From the NCBI GenBank assembly GCA_030789695.1, contig CM061142.1:802829610-802893609 (forward strand): a stretch of DNA of 64,000 nt, given 5' to 3'. The notes beneath the pieces are model-generated. The model was not told the origin of the DNA. It did no database searches and saw nothing but the letters and a program-made list of their open reading frames with translations. Below, one piece after another: positions 12,401 to 21,693 of this stretch. This DNA is from Scilla litardierei (lineage: Eukaryota > Streptophyta > Magnoliopsida > Asparagales > Asparagaceae). Numbering within the stretch: the stretch's first letter is position 1; every line of letters starts with the position of its first letter. The translations under genes and the position numbers were made by a program.

Positions 12401-15400
12401 TTGATTAATTTGCTGCCATTTGATGCATGGATAGAATGATTAAAATTATTTGATTTTTAGGTAGTTTCAATGTGGAATGAATTTCGAATTTGTATATTTC
12501 AAATTTGATGTGACAGGATCCGCATTTTAATAGTAGCATAGTCTATACACCCATACATATAAGAACATTCATTAAATTTTCCCTTTGTTTTATGATTCTT
12601 TGTTTATAATACTTGTGAAGGTTCTGAACTAGGTTGACGTGCTTGTTGTATATTTAATTTTGACATGATATAGATATAAAAATATTGTACACACATGCAT
12701 TGTTTTAAAACCTTCCCGATGTCATTTTGAGAACTCATTGATATGATATGGAAGTAGATGTAACATGTATTGCTTTAAACAAAGTTTTTTCGACATGTCA
12801 AGATCTGAAATGTCATCTCATATTTAGCCCGACATATCCCCGATATGGTACTTCATACATGAATTATTGTAGTGATATGAATGTTCATTTATTTGTTATT
12901 TATGTTGTATGTCTACAAATTATAAGTTAGATGTGCTTCATTTTTTGTTTGGTTGCATGACACATGCATGCCTTTTAAAGTTTGTTTATCATTCTTTATG
13001 AGAAATGTCTGTAGGCTTACCTAGTCACTAATGGTTTGATTGGATACTTGGGATGATAATCCATTGGATTTCATCTTTGGATGATGATTCATTGGATTGC
13101 ACATTTGTTTTACAGGGTTAAAATCCTTTGGATTATAAATTCAAATTTTTTTGATTGTCATAATAACTTTATCATATATCCTTAATTATTAGTAAAAAAT
13201 AGTTTTGTAACTAGAAGAAATCCATTGGATTAGAAAAATAAGGCCAAGTCTTCTCTTTTTCAATTTAAATTGTTGGCCTACCCTACTTCTTGGATCAGAG
13301 TCCTTAGGATTTGTTATCAAAATGGCATACAAACAAGCCAAGCCTTTAAATTACCTCAATTTATAGGAAGAAATGGAATCTTTGATTGAGATCTTCTAGA
13401 CTAGGGCTATGAAAACATGACCTAGCACGTGAAAGAAACGCCTCCCAATGGGAAAGGATATGTGATATTAAGCTCAATTGGTAAAGTTTCTAATTTAGGA
13501 TTTACAATTTTATTAGATCAACATTTGGATCTACATTTACACTATGTTTTTTCAATGCTTGTATACATGAAATATATTACTTTCGTTTTGCTATGATCCC
13601 TGCTATATACTTATTTCATGATGTGATGCTCGATATTCACTGTCCGATATGGAATCTTATCGTGCCTCATGAATCTGCCAATTAGAACCTTGCGTGCATG
13701 TATGGATATACACATGTATATACACAAGGGGGGACCCGCCCCCCAACCCTTTTTGAAAGTTTATGACCCCCCCCCCCCCCCCCCACACCAAACAAACAAA
13801 AAAAAATCGAATCAGCTGTCCAAAGCCCAGAATGAGTGAAAAAATGTAGGACATCTTATCCGATCCATTACTAAGCCCACGTTATTGTAATATTAGGTCT
13901 AATATTAAGGTTTGGCCCACGAATCTCCATTGGGGCCAGCTGGACTTGGATTGTCGCTCGCTCTCAGCCTAGTGGTAATTTGGAAACAATAACAGATTAA
14001 TTAATGATCATCACAATTTTCATCCATCAATCAATTTTAACGGAATAGATCTATCCATTTCCTTTTTTAAATTTCCCTTTTCGGTAACTGCCCAAACAAA
14101 AAAATCTCAGTATTATCCGAATTAATTTCCAATAATAATAATATCATCCCTCAAGATCCTCATTGCTCGCAGCTCGCCATGTAAACTTCTCGATTTCTCT
14201 CTCACCATTCTCCCATCGGGCGCCCAGTTCATTACAGGTCTTCATATTTTTTGCAGGTAACTGTTTCCCCTCTATTTTTCGGATTCAATCCAAATTTCTT
14301 TGCTTTCTTGAGTTTTGTTCTTGATTTTTAGCGACATTTGTGCTTTTGTCCGATTTTCTTGATATATTTAATTTGATATCAGCAGCAACATCCGATTTTC
14401 TTTGGTATCAGCAGCAACCAGCAACAATATCTCATATTCTTGATATCTTTAACTTAATTTTAGTTACGGTTTATGATGAATTCTTTTTCGTGCTTTTGTC
14501 CGATTTTAGGTTGGATATGAAGAGAGATTCCCTCTCTGATGCAATTCTTCTCTTTAGTTTCTTGAATTTTGCTGATTGAAGATTATTTCGGAAATCAATG
14601 TGTGCTGGTTGTTGTACGCATTTATTTCTTGTTTTTTTTGCTTTAGAGATGAATAATCATGCCCTTTGTATGATGTTTGGTTTAGTGTTTGTGATTTTAA
14701 TTGAAAAGGTTCGAGCTTTTGCCTCAACTTTATTTTAGGGGTGTTGAGGGCATGAAACAAAGCATGCATTTTTTTGATTCGTGTTTCTGTGATTTTCTTT
14801 TCTTAGTATGGTTAAAGATCATCTTAGGAGTCAAAATGCCTCCCTGAGTGTAGGAATCAAAAACTTAGTCTGATTAAGTTTTGTGCGAACTGTGCCTTAA
14901 TGGCAATTGTATCTTGAAACCTCGTGACTCCACGATAAATCGAAGTCCTCTGCCCAAAAGTTTCGACAGATTTCCTATCAATTTCTTCTATAAAGCCACA
15001 CTTGTCAACAACAACAACCCCCCTCCTTATCATGTATTTTTTGTACTAGCCAAGTTTACAGAAAAAGATGATACAGTCGGCCCCCCAGTCATCTTATCCT
15101 GGTTTCGCCCCTGCATATACATAAGATTAAAAGGCCTTGTATGACATATGACATAGATATACGACGACGTAACGAATTCTCCCCAAAGAGCATAGAGAAC
15201 AGACAATACGTCCATGTGATCTCTTGTACCATATGGAGGACACAGAGAGCATAGAGAACAGACAATACATCCATGTGATCTCTTGTACCATATGGAGGAC
15301 ACAATATTGTATATGGGAGAGATCTCTTATATGTTACATGATGCCCATTAATCTCTATACACATATACACGCTTACCATGTCTTTTTGGCACTACATATC

Positions 15401-16320
15401 CCTTTTCAGTGTGATGTATCATATCCGCCTTTGTGTCTGATGTCAGAGCTTCAAGGTGTTTAGTACACCCAATAATGCATATTGTAAGAATAAGGTAAAA
15501 TGAAATATTATATAGTTGAAAAAAGCAGTCATTTGATTCGTACAACTAAACAAAGACGAGGTGATAGATTCCACAAGATTACAGCATCCTCTGTAGAAGA
15601 TTACAGTCCTACTGCTCCCGATTACAGAAGGCTGTTGTTATGGCATGGCGTCGAATTAACGTCTTGGCGATTTCCGTGTCTCTTTTGGGCGTCAAAACCG
15701 TGTCTTGTGCCTCCACCCACAACCAAATACTGTCTTGAAGACTGTTGTGTTTCTTTTTGGTACAGAAACCTTGCCATATGCCCAAATATGGTGGTGTCGT
15801 GAAAGTTGATGTCGTTCTTTTTGTGCTGCCAATACCTAGTCTTGGGCACAAGTAAACTTTAAAGAAATCAAATTGAGATCAGTAAAATTGATTCTGTGAT
15901 CTCATTTTCAAAATATGGGATTGATATCTTTTTAGAAGTCAATTTATGACATCATTATGCATAAGATGTCAGACCTCAGCAATTCGCCCTTGTGGAAAAG
16001 ATCAATCATATTTGGCCTTGAAGCAATTGATAAGAAGTGTGATGTCAAATACCAACCAATCCGTATTTCATGTGCTTATTAGGCATGAGCTTCTCTTATT
16101 TCAATTATAGCAACTTGAACTTCAACTTGGTATGATTGGACAGATACTCGATTCTACGGGGAAGGCTGTTGAGGCTAGCTTGGCAACCACGGGAAGGGTG
16201 AATGCACGGGCGACGGAGATATATTCCGAAAGTTTCAAGACGACATGCTTCACGTGGCTCATCATATTTGCGATGATATGCATCTTCATCATGGTGGTTC
16301 TACTCATTCGCGTAACATAA
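346..16320 (+). CDS. USE1: USE1-type SNARE protein (Qc-SNARE of ER/Golgi retrograde traffic), 3' part of gene, five exons
   Basis: Exons 346-418, 2074-2183, 2326-2430, 2827-2926 and 16144-16320 join in frame with GT..AG introns. They give 187 residues to the TAA at 16318-16320; the N-terminal exon(s) lie left of the window. Recognisable plant USE1 features are [20 protein letters not shown] near the start, a long SNARE helix ([20 protein letters not shown] followed by [13 protein letters not shown]), and a C-terminal tail anchor ([20 protein letters not shown]) ending in LLIRVT. In the known family, USE1 is a tail-anchored ER SNARE that pairs with SYP81/Ufe1, Sec20 and Sec22 partners for fusion of Golgi-derived vesicles. 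The last exon encodes the end of the SNARE motif plus the membrane anchor, so splicing across the 13.2-kb intron is essential for function. No frameshift or stop was seen in the five exons. Assignment is by recognition of the family, not by a database search. Confidence 0.85.
455..568. repeat. Diverged tandem duplication, about 54-60 bp unit
   Basis: Two adjacent copies share TTTTCAGGTTGTTGCTTG, ACATATAATTAA and ATATTGAAGTT. They start at about 455 and 509; the second has a few added bases. Confidence 0.7.
1427..1668. repeat. Diverged tandem duplication, about 120 bp unit
   Basis: Copies at about 1427-1546 and 1547-1668 share TATAATCAGCTT, TAGTTTAGGGAA-like, ACAACTAGTT and GGTATCCACA-like blocks in the same order. 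Confidence 0.65.
2074..2183 (+). CDS. USE1: USE1 exon, acidic linker
   Basis: Acceptor CAATCAG ends at 2073 and the donor GTAAGT starts at 2184. It reads [16 protein letters not shown] onward in phase 0 and ends two bases into a Thr codon that the next exon completes. Confidence 0.8.
2326..2430 (+). CDS. USE1: USE1 exon leading into the SNARE motif
   Basis: Acceptor ACTGACAG ends at 2325; donor GTATGC starts at 2431. It encodes [16 protein letters not shown] through AAQAHIEKH, plus the first two bases of an Arg codon. A longer open frame from 2240 runs through both flanking introns and should not be taken as the gene. Confidence 0.8.
2827..2926 (+). CDS. USE1: USE1 exon, first half of SNARE helix
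   Basis: Acceptor TTCTAACAG ends at 2826, donor GTAGTG starts at 2927. It encodes [20 protein letters not shown] followed by [13 protein letters not shown], an amphipathic heptad helix typical of the plant family. It ends in phase 0 after a Lys codon. Confidence 0.85.
3656..3717 (+). mobile_element. 5'-truncated SINE (Au-SINE-like 3' end) with target duplication
   Basis: The 62-bp core contains AAGCCGACCCCAAATTTTTG and GACGAAGGCTAAGAGATGA, resembling the 3' tail of plant Au-type SINEs. It is flanked by direct repeats AACAATCATGTGATA at 3632-3646 and 3718-3732. The similarity continues nine more bases (ACTTCCAAT versus CCTTCCAAT), which marks a retrotransposition target duplication of about 24 bp. 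The family name rests on memory of the consensus; the duplication is directly visible. Confidence 0.6.
4340..5200. mobile_element. Long terminal inverted repeat element (MITE-like)
   Basis: The left arm (about 4345-4560) and the reverse complement of the right arm (about 5055-5200) share GTGCTCGTT, AAAGTCCACTC, TTTTCATATT-like, TAAAATCTCA and AAAGATCTAGT blocks in order. Part of the left arm is itself tandemly repeated (GTGCTCGTTAAAAAGTTCAC and GTGCTTATTAAAAAGTCCAC). No clean target duplication was found, so superfamily and exact ends are open. Confidence 0.45.
5538..6685. mobile_element. Non-autonomous hAT-like DNA transposon, 1,148 bp
   Basis: The 8-bp target duplication TTGTAGAA lies at 5530-5537 and 6686-6693. 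The inverted termini read CAAGGTTTTAGGTCTCGG at the left and, reverse complemented, CAAGGTTTGAGGTTTCGG at the right. Subterminal regions are packed with CGGTATCGG/CGGCCGATACCG motifs, as in hAT elements where subterminal repeats bind transposase. No transposase gene is present. The middle holds three ~65-bp repeats (5935-6135) and a pyrimidine-rich 5'-UTR-like stretch around 6160-6440 that could be captured gene sequence. The 272-codon frame at 5937-6755 overruns the element and does not resemble a protein I know. Confidence 0.75.
5935..6135 (+). repeat. Three tandem ~65-bp repeats inside the hAT-like element
   Basis: Each unit contains TTGCGCACCCA-like, then ACACA-like and CCACTTATTTACA, then GTTTGCC or GGTTGCC. 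Units begin at about 5935, 6010 and 6080. Confidence 0.7.
8889..9773 (+). mobile_element. Non-autonomous Helitron 1, 885 bp
   Basis: The 5' end is TCTATATTACAATTGAGGG, preceded by A at 8888. The 3' end has hairpin CGTGCCCGCGGGCACG at about 9745-9760, then GGTTATGA and terminal CTAG at 9770-9773, followed by T at 9774. This is the textbook A|TC...hairpin...CTRR|T structure without target duplication. No Rep/helicase is present. A second hairpin-like sequence with the same flanks (GGGCACGGGTTATACG, about 9249-9264) lies inside, and a GC-rich repeat field fills 9270-9650. Confidence 0.8.
9270..9650. repeat. Degenerate GCGCCGAAGGCGC-type repeats inside Helitron 1
   Basis: About a dozen units with core GCGCCGAAGGCRCC, separated by AATTTGTTGTTC-like spacers of about 30-35 bp. 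Several open frames here simply read through the repeat. Confidence 0.7.
9774..10069 (+). mobile_element. Non-autonomous Helitron 2, 296 bp, abutting Helitron 1
   Basis: It begins TCCATTATACAAATGAAGGG directly after the CTAG of Helitron 1 and shares CATGTGGCAATGTCACATCA with that element near its 5' end. It ends with hairpin GTGCACTTTGTGCAC, a short spacer and CTAG at 10066-10069, followed by T. The simplest reading is that Helitron 1 inserted at the A|T site formed by the host A and the first T of Helitron 2. Confidence 0.75.
10648..12050. mobile_element. Possible second hAT-like element with TATCGG subterminal motifs
   Basis: The start CAAGGTTTTAAATATCGG matches the terminus of the element at 5538. 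Both sides of the stretch are rich in TATCGG/CCGATA motifs (10660-10740 and 11900-12020). The right terminus and target duplication could not be placed. On the - strand, 11700-11830 reads like a pyrimidine/purine-rich 5' UTR. The purine-rich middle (11240-11600) gives spurious open frames on both strands. Confidence 0.35.
13860..14256 (+). promoter_or_regulatory. Promoter/5'-UTR-like stretch inside the USE1 intron
   Basis: AAGCCCACG and GGCCCACG motifs, like the site II / GCCCA boxes of plant housekeeping promoters, lie at 13873-13925. A CT-rich leader-like segment follows at 14175-14220, and a plausible donor TTGCAG|GTAACTG lies at 14256/14257. An alternative first exon could splice from here to 16144. 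It is also compatible with a displaced promoter of another gene. Confidence 0.3.
15188..15305. repeat. Recent tandem duplication, 59 bp x 2
   Basis: GAGCATAGAGAACAGACAAT recurs at 15188 and 15247. The units are nearly identical through ACCATATGGAGGACACA. The overlapping open frames on both strands are products of this duplication. Confidence 0.85.
16144..16320 (+). CDS. USE1: USE1 terminal exon, end of SNARE motif plus membrane anchor
   Basis: Acceptor GGACAG ends at 16143. The frame [13 protein letters not shown] continues the SNARE helix of exon 2827-2926 without a phase break, and ends with about 20 hydrophobic residues and RVT-stop. A Met codon at 16132 opens the same frame inside the intron but is not needed. 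The acceptor has a weak pyrimidine tract, so transcript data would settle the exact junction. Confidence 0.82.
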   Translation: MLDSTGKAVEASLATTGRVNARATEIYSESFKTTCFTWLIIFAMICIFIMVVLLIRVT

Positions 16321-16959
16321 GCATTGCTATGTTGGTAGATGGTCTAATGTGCTATTTACCTATGCCTGGCATGTACACGGAAATGGAAGAGCAAGTTTTT
16401 ACATGTTTCGCACAAGAAAATCCGTCTGTTATTTCGCTGAGATTTGTGGGTGTTGGTGGTGGTGTTTTTTGTGTGGGTGTCATTGTCCTCTCATCACTCA
16501 TCTTTATCTCCATCTGTGGCCTGCTACCATCACGCTTTGCTCTGTAATTTGACGCCATGCGTAGTTGAATTGGGTGTCATTGTCCTCTCATCACTCATCT
16601 TTATCTCTATCTGTGGCCTGCTGCCATCACTCTTTGCTCTGTTATTTGACGCCATGCGTTTTTGTCTGGCCTAAATGTGTAAAAGGCACAAAAGCGTGTA
16701 TTGGTCATGATTCATTCTCTTTGCAACCTGGAGCCTTTGTATGTACAAGGCCTTCTTCGCGCTCGCTCTGAGCATTTTCCATAAATAATAAAATTAACAA
16801 GAATGAAACTATATGAATATCAAGAAGGATGAATTTACCGTGGTCGAAGCGTGATAGTCGCGGTACTTAAGAAGGTAGATTATCATCGCTAGACACAAAG
16901 CTTGAGGGTTGTGGGAGTTCTAATATAAATGCTTTACTTTCAATGTGGGACGAAATAAA
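16321..16959 (+). other. USE1 3' UTR and downstream flank
   Basis: Non-coding sequence after the USE1 stop. It includes a 97-bp tandem duplication (16474-16660). AATAAT/ATAAAAT motifs at about 16782-16793 could serve as polyadenylation signals. No other gene was seen before the gypsy fragment. Confidence 0.5.
16474..16660. repeat. 97-bp tandem duplication in the USE1 3' UTR
   Basis: TGGGTGTCATTGTCCTCTCA begins at 16474 and again at 16571. The copies differ by a few substitutions up to GACGCCATGCG. All open frames here are duplication artefacts. Confidence 0.85.
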
Positions 16960-17426
16960 CATAAATGCTTTACTTTCAATCTGGGTTCTATCTAATATAC
17001 CTGTCATAGATCCTAAGGTGGTGATGCATAAGCTAGAACTGGATCTGAATTTCGAGCCAATCCAACAAAAGAAGACCATCATATGGGTTAAGACGCAAAA
17101 TGTTATTGCATAAATGTTAGGATAGTTTCTTAGTGCAAGCTTTATTCTGCAAGTCTGGTATACCAGATTGCTGGTGAATACGATGTTGGTCAGGAAGGCA
17201 AACGGGAAGTGTCACATGTGCATTGACTTTACTGATCTAAATAAGGCATATCCTAAGGATAGTTTTCCACTCAATAGCAATGATAGGTTGGTAGATAATA
17301 CATTATGATATCATCTCATGAGCTTCATGGATATATTTTTAGGATATAATCAAATTTTGATGATGAGCAAACATAAATACCTGTGACTAATCCTCTCCAT
17401 GCAGTTAATCTATTGTCTAAGCTTAT
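16960..17426 (+). pseudogene. Ty3/gypsy pol fragment (pre-RT and RT), broken
   Basis: The translated + strand shows IDPKVVMHKLEL and then NGKCHMCIDFTDLNKAYPKD, SFMDIFLGYNQI. These are the region before RT and the first RT motifs of Ty3/gypsy polymerases (family form MCVDFTDLNKACPKDSFPLP). An in-frame stop follows VDNTL, and gaps before the RT core show decay. It ends where the Copia LTR starts (17427). The rest of this element may lie right of the Copia block. Confidence 0.7.
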
Positions 17427-18185
17427 TGTAAGGTCCCTGGCTACAAGGAAAATACTATAAGGGGGGTTGAATAGTGTTTATACAATTTAAAATGACAATT
17501 ACACCAAATTAAATTCCTAACCAACAATAAATGCAGAATGTAAATAAACCCTAAATGAAACAATGCAAACACAAGGATGGTTCAAGTGTTCGGATTACCC
17601 AAGTCAACTCCCGACTTGTTCCCAGTAATCATACGTCCCTTCCACCCGGATACCACCGGATACTCAAGTTAGAACCCTAACTTGAGGTTTCCTTTAAACC
17701 CACTTGTAGCAACCCTACAAGTGAAATTGAAATACACTCGATGTCCTTGACTCCCACAACTTGGTAGCAAGCAAAACACTCTCACAAACCGAGAGTTAAC
17801 TTAACAACGTAATATATGAAATATTGAAATTGCAACACTTACAATCACATTTGCCTTGAAGTAGAACTTGAAGGAGCACGTGTGTTGTGTGTTGATGTCT
17901 CTCTTGGAAGAGAGGAAAGCCCTTTCTATTGTCACCACCAATTGCCTAGAAGATGTCACTTTGATTCTAGGTTGGAGAGCAAGAGAAGAAATATTGGAAT
18001 TCTAGGGCTTTAAGATTTGAGAGCTTAAGAAGCTTGAAGATGAAAGCTTAGGGTTTCAATAGAAGTGTGAGTTAACCTCTCAATGGAACAGTAGAGGCTG
18101 TCATTATAGGTTTCTCAAAACCCTCAAACTAAATCCTCAAAAACCCCTTTGAAATCCGTGGAGAAAAAGCCAACGGATAGAATTT

Positions 18186-18955
18186 ACACACTCGACAGTC
18201 GACTGCTGCACTGTGTCAGAGGGTAGGTGAGAATTCAAATGGTAACTTACCACGTGGACAGTCGACCGATGAAGAAAAGATAGTCTAGTGTAAATCCAAC
18301 AGGCGACTGTAAATTCTTCTACAGGCGACTGGCCGCAATATGGATAAGCTGAGAAAATCTCAGAAAGTTTTGGGAAGACAGGACATGCGACTGATGTGAA
18401 ACACACAGGCGCCTGTGCCATGGGCAGGCGACTATGAAACCATCAATAGTCGACTGTCACAAAACCTGACATTTTCCAGAGAGCAGAGTCTGCGGAGAGC
18501 TCAAAGACAGACGAATGTTGAAGCATTGACAGTCGACTGTACTATTGGACATGCGACTGTAATTCCAACATCAGTTGACCGTCACTAGAATGATAAACAT
18601 TTCAAAAAGCAGATTCTGTAGAGGAATCATGGACAGGCGGCTGTTGAAGCATTGACAGTCGACTGTGCCTTGGACAGGCGATTGTAAATACAACATCAGT
18701 CGACTGGCCAGATGAAAAGGAAAATGATCTTTGGGCTGAAGATAGACAGTCAACTGATTAACTAATCACAGTCAACTGTCTCTTGGACATGCGCCTGTAA
18801 AATTTACATCAGTCGCCTAAAGGAGTTATAGCTTAGAAAGCCCAAAAAATCAACTGATTAAGTATGTGCATAACAGGCGACTGTAGAACCAATCACAGTC
18901 GACTGTTTTTAGACAGGCGACTGTAAATTGTTCAGCAGTCGCCTGTTGAAATCAC
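18186..18955. repeat. Array of CAGTCGACTG-type palindromes in Copia LTR (left copy)
   Basis: About 25 copies of CAGTCGACTG, CAGGCGACTG and CAGTCGCCTG, mostly 15-25 bp apart and in both orientations. They sit among ordinary AT-rich sequence with no other repeat unit of fixed length. The array continues in the right LTR (42783-43475), and smaller clusters flank the additional ORF (36021-36345 and 46248-46390). Confidence 0.85.
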
Positions 18956-19028
18956 AACATAAACATCCTTGATAAATATGAATTGGAGTCTAAGGAAAAG
19001 TGATCTAATGATTTTCTAGGACTGAAAT

Positions 19029-20138
19029 TGTTACGAGGTGGAACTCGCGTACAATGAATTTGTATTATGGGGAACCAAGGGCACGGTGGTTATATGGAAA
19101 TGAGGGGTTAGGTAGGCTGTTTTACAAGTGATTGGTGGGGTGAAGAGGTTGGATCCGTTGTCGGTGGTGCTCACGGGGTCGTATCTCGCTGGACGCAGCT
19201 GAGGAAGGTTGGACGGCGGGGGGCTGACGCTGACTTTAGTCTAGGGGCGAGCTCTCCTGCAGCACGAACAACTCGTCAGAAGGGCGGGGTTGGGGTTCAA
19301 CCCTTAGCCCCTCCGATGCCTAAGTCAGTAAAAGGGCTTAAAAGGGGGGCTAGACACGCCGGCCGGACTAACTGTGTGTCCGCCTCGCGTGACGAGCTAT
19401 AGGTGGGAGAACAAAGATATGGAGGACCTTTGCTCTCGTGTGTGAATAATAGAAGATGAGAGAGAATTTTCCAACCTCCCTTCCGTAAGAGGAATGGGGG
19501 TATTTATACCTGACGGGTGATGACTAGGCGTGCTGAGCTGGCGCGTGTGTCAGCGGAAGCTCCAGACAAGGGCGTCGGGACTCGGGTTACCAGACCTGCT
19601 TTCGTCAGGCGGCGCGACGGCCGGGGGGGAGCTTTTGTCGGGGTGTCAGAGCCGAAAGCATTAACTGTCAGATGGCTCAGCCGCCAGGGGGTGCTTTGTC
19701 AGACGGTCGGGTGACGTATGTGTCAGTCGTGTCCTTATCCTAGGCTGTTTGTCGTTAGCGACGAACTAAAGGCCGGGCTGTGTCACCCTAGGTGCCGCGG
19801 TTCGCGGGGGTCGGGCGGGCCGTCCCGATCGGGGGTTGTCCGCCCCGGTCGCGCCCCTCGGTCGGTCACGGGGTATGGCCCGCTGGTACGGAAGGGTACG
19901 TCTGTGCCCGTCAATAGGCCTGGCCTAGCTACCCGAGCGTCCCCAAGTGCCCTTCCCCGGTGGGTCGGGCGGCTGCGGTTGTCCGCCTCGACCGGTTCGG
20001 GAAACGCTGCAAGGCGCGCCTGACTCCGTGATGCCCCGGACTTTCGGGACGGCGGTCCTTTTGTGATATGGTGAGTTAATGGGGTATGATAGCAGATCCG
20101 GGCGGGAGTCTGACTCCTACGACCCTTAGGTCGTAACA
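19029..20138 (-). repeat. Tat element 3' LTR, 1,110 bp
   Basis: Adjacent on the inside to polypurine tract CCGGGGGCAAT (- strand). A TATA box, TATAAATA on the - strand, lies at 19501-19508 and marks the U3/R region. GC-rich. Confidence 0.9.
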
Positions 20139-20149
20139 ATTGCCCCCGG
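20139..20149 (-). other. Polypurine tract of the Tat element
   Basis: CCGGGGGCAAT on the - strand directly abuts the 3' LTR, as required for plus-strand priming. Confidence 0.8.
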
Positions 20150-20354
20150 CATTCGAGTGCGAAGCGGAAGCCTGGTTCGGCTCGGATGGCGTAACGTTAC
20201 CGTGATACTACCTTTTGCTTGTGACTCGGACCTGGATCTCAGCTCCGGGGGGTGACGCCGGCGCCGCGGGGTGTGTCCCGCTGTAGCGGGATCACGAGAG
20301 CTAAGCGGGGCGTTGTTCGAAAAAAAGAAAAGGGGGAGTATTATACACCAATCT

Positions 20355-21355
20355 TTATCGGAAATCTAGGCAATATTTACAATACTTAGGAGAAGATGTG
20401 TGTGACGGAGGGTGGTCCACATTTGTTGTTCGCTTTGCCGGGAGGAGCAGATCCCCGCGTCGGGGCGGTCTTCCCTTATGTCGTGAGGGTTTAGCCTTCG
20501 GGGGGGGGGGGGGGGACCCTCGGTCGTAGGAGGGGACCCTCTTCCTTCCCCTTTCATTGCTTCCTCGCGCTCTGCCTTGCTGTCGTCGTGCTGGAGGGTC
20601 GTTCGGCCTTGCCGGGGACCCCGCGCACCGTGGGGGAACCCCAGGGAGGCCGAGGACGAGGTGGCGGTGGCAGCGCCGCTGGGAGAGCCGTTGGGGGGCT
20701 TCCCCCCGACACCCCGTGGGAGTCGCAGAAGGTGACGGCGTTAATTGGAGTGTTGCGGCACGCGGACGGCCATCTGGACCTGCCTTTTGATACAGTAACA
20801 AGCAGGAGGCCAGCTGGCGGGCGGGGCCTTCCACGTGTAAGGGGAATATCCAGTCGGAGGTGGCGGGGCTATGGCGCCCATCGTCAGGGGAAGTGAGGTC
20901 CGTCGGGGGCTGTCGGCTTTTCTTAGCTCGGTGGGGCGTTTAGGGCCGTTTTATGCCCGGAGTGAGGGGAGGGGAATCCTCAACGTCTCTTCCGCCTTTA
21001 CCCTGACCTCTGGGGGGTATTTATAGCGAGATTCTGTGGGAAGGGTTTTTCTTGGGTAATGCGGGGGATTAGTGCCGTTAATGGGCTTCGCAGAATCCCG
21101 CGCTTTGGGAATCGCTTTTCCCTGGCGGTATCTGGCACTCTGGCCTCTCGGGGGGCGTGTTGTTGCTGATGGCGTGTAGTCCAATCGTCCTTTCGCCGCA
21201 TCGTAGCGCTGCTTTGACGGGACAGGGCTGCTGCTCTGTCTGGACTGGGCGCCTATTTCGCGGCCTCTGCCTTGTGACCGGTCCGTGCCGGGTCACGTGA
21301 CTAGGCTTCTTGATGGAGTTACACAATTCCTAATTATGCCCCCAACATTCCCGTG
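20355..21355 (-). other. Additional PPT/TATA-ORF module A in the Tat 3' region
   Basis: A polypurine-like TTGGGGGCATAATT (- strand, about 21350-21337) resembles the real tract next to the 3' LTR. TATAAATA lies at 21025-21018 and a 159-codon frame at 20834-20355. The layout mimics PPT plus LTR promoter, so this could be an internal LTR-derived duplication. No protein family was recognised. Confidence 0.4.
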
Positions 21356-21693
21356 TCCGAGATCGCTAGGTCTCGGGGAAGGGGATGTTGTCGGCTTGTT
21401 GCCCGGAGTGTTGCCTTTGGGCGGGGCGGGGGGTCGGCGGAGTGGCTAGGGGTGATTCACGCTATCCTATCGTTATTTAATCTCGGGTCGACCCTGTTAC
21501 GCGGGGCAGGTTCCAGTGTATCTCTTTCCCTCTTGAGGGAAAGGTGTCGGTGACTTTTAGTGAGCGGGGCTCGCGCTGCAGGCGTAGATTTCCCGGAAGT
21601 TCTATGCCAATTAACCCGGCGCTTGGCGGGGGGATAGCTACCCGCTATGGTGTTCTCCGAAAAATCTGAGCGTATAAAGAAGAACATTTTTAT

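Larger units (their letters stand above)
2927..16143 (+). other. USE1 last intron, 13.2 kb, filled with transposable elements
   Basis: Bounded by donor GTAGTG and acceptor GGACAG. Recognisable contents are a SINE remnant (3656-3717), an inverted-repeat element (about 4340-5200), a hAT-like element (5538-6685), two Helitrons (8889-10069), a possible second TATCGG-rich element (about 10648-12050) and a promoter-like stretch (13860-14256). I see no gene or element ends in 2927-3631, 6694-8888, 10070-10640, 12060-13730, 14260-15180 and 15310-16100. These are AT-rich with short microsatellites (CT near 12150-12172; a C-run at 13768-13785). Confidence 0.75.

Noticed and set aside
13768..13785. Run of C and the 65-codon frame over it
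   Set aside because: Homopolymer; the frame translates to Gly repeats. Length may also be affected by sequencing.
13719..15112. Possible MITE between CAAGGGGGGACCCGCCCCCC and TCCTGGTTTCGCCCCTG
   Set aside because: The ends resemble common plant hAT-MITE termini, but they do not pair well and no target duplication was found.
15609..15851. Overlapping 75-100-codon frames on both strands
   Set aside because: No family resemblance and no splice or start context. It could be a decayed MITE, but no termini were found.
18186..18955. CRISPR-like repeated motif
   Set aside because: Irregular spacing, both orientations, 10-bp palindromic motif and eukaryotic LTR context rule out a CRISPR array.
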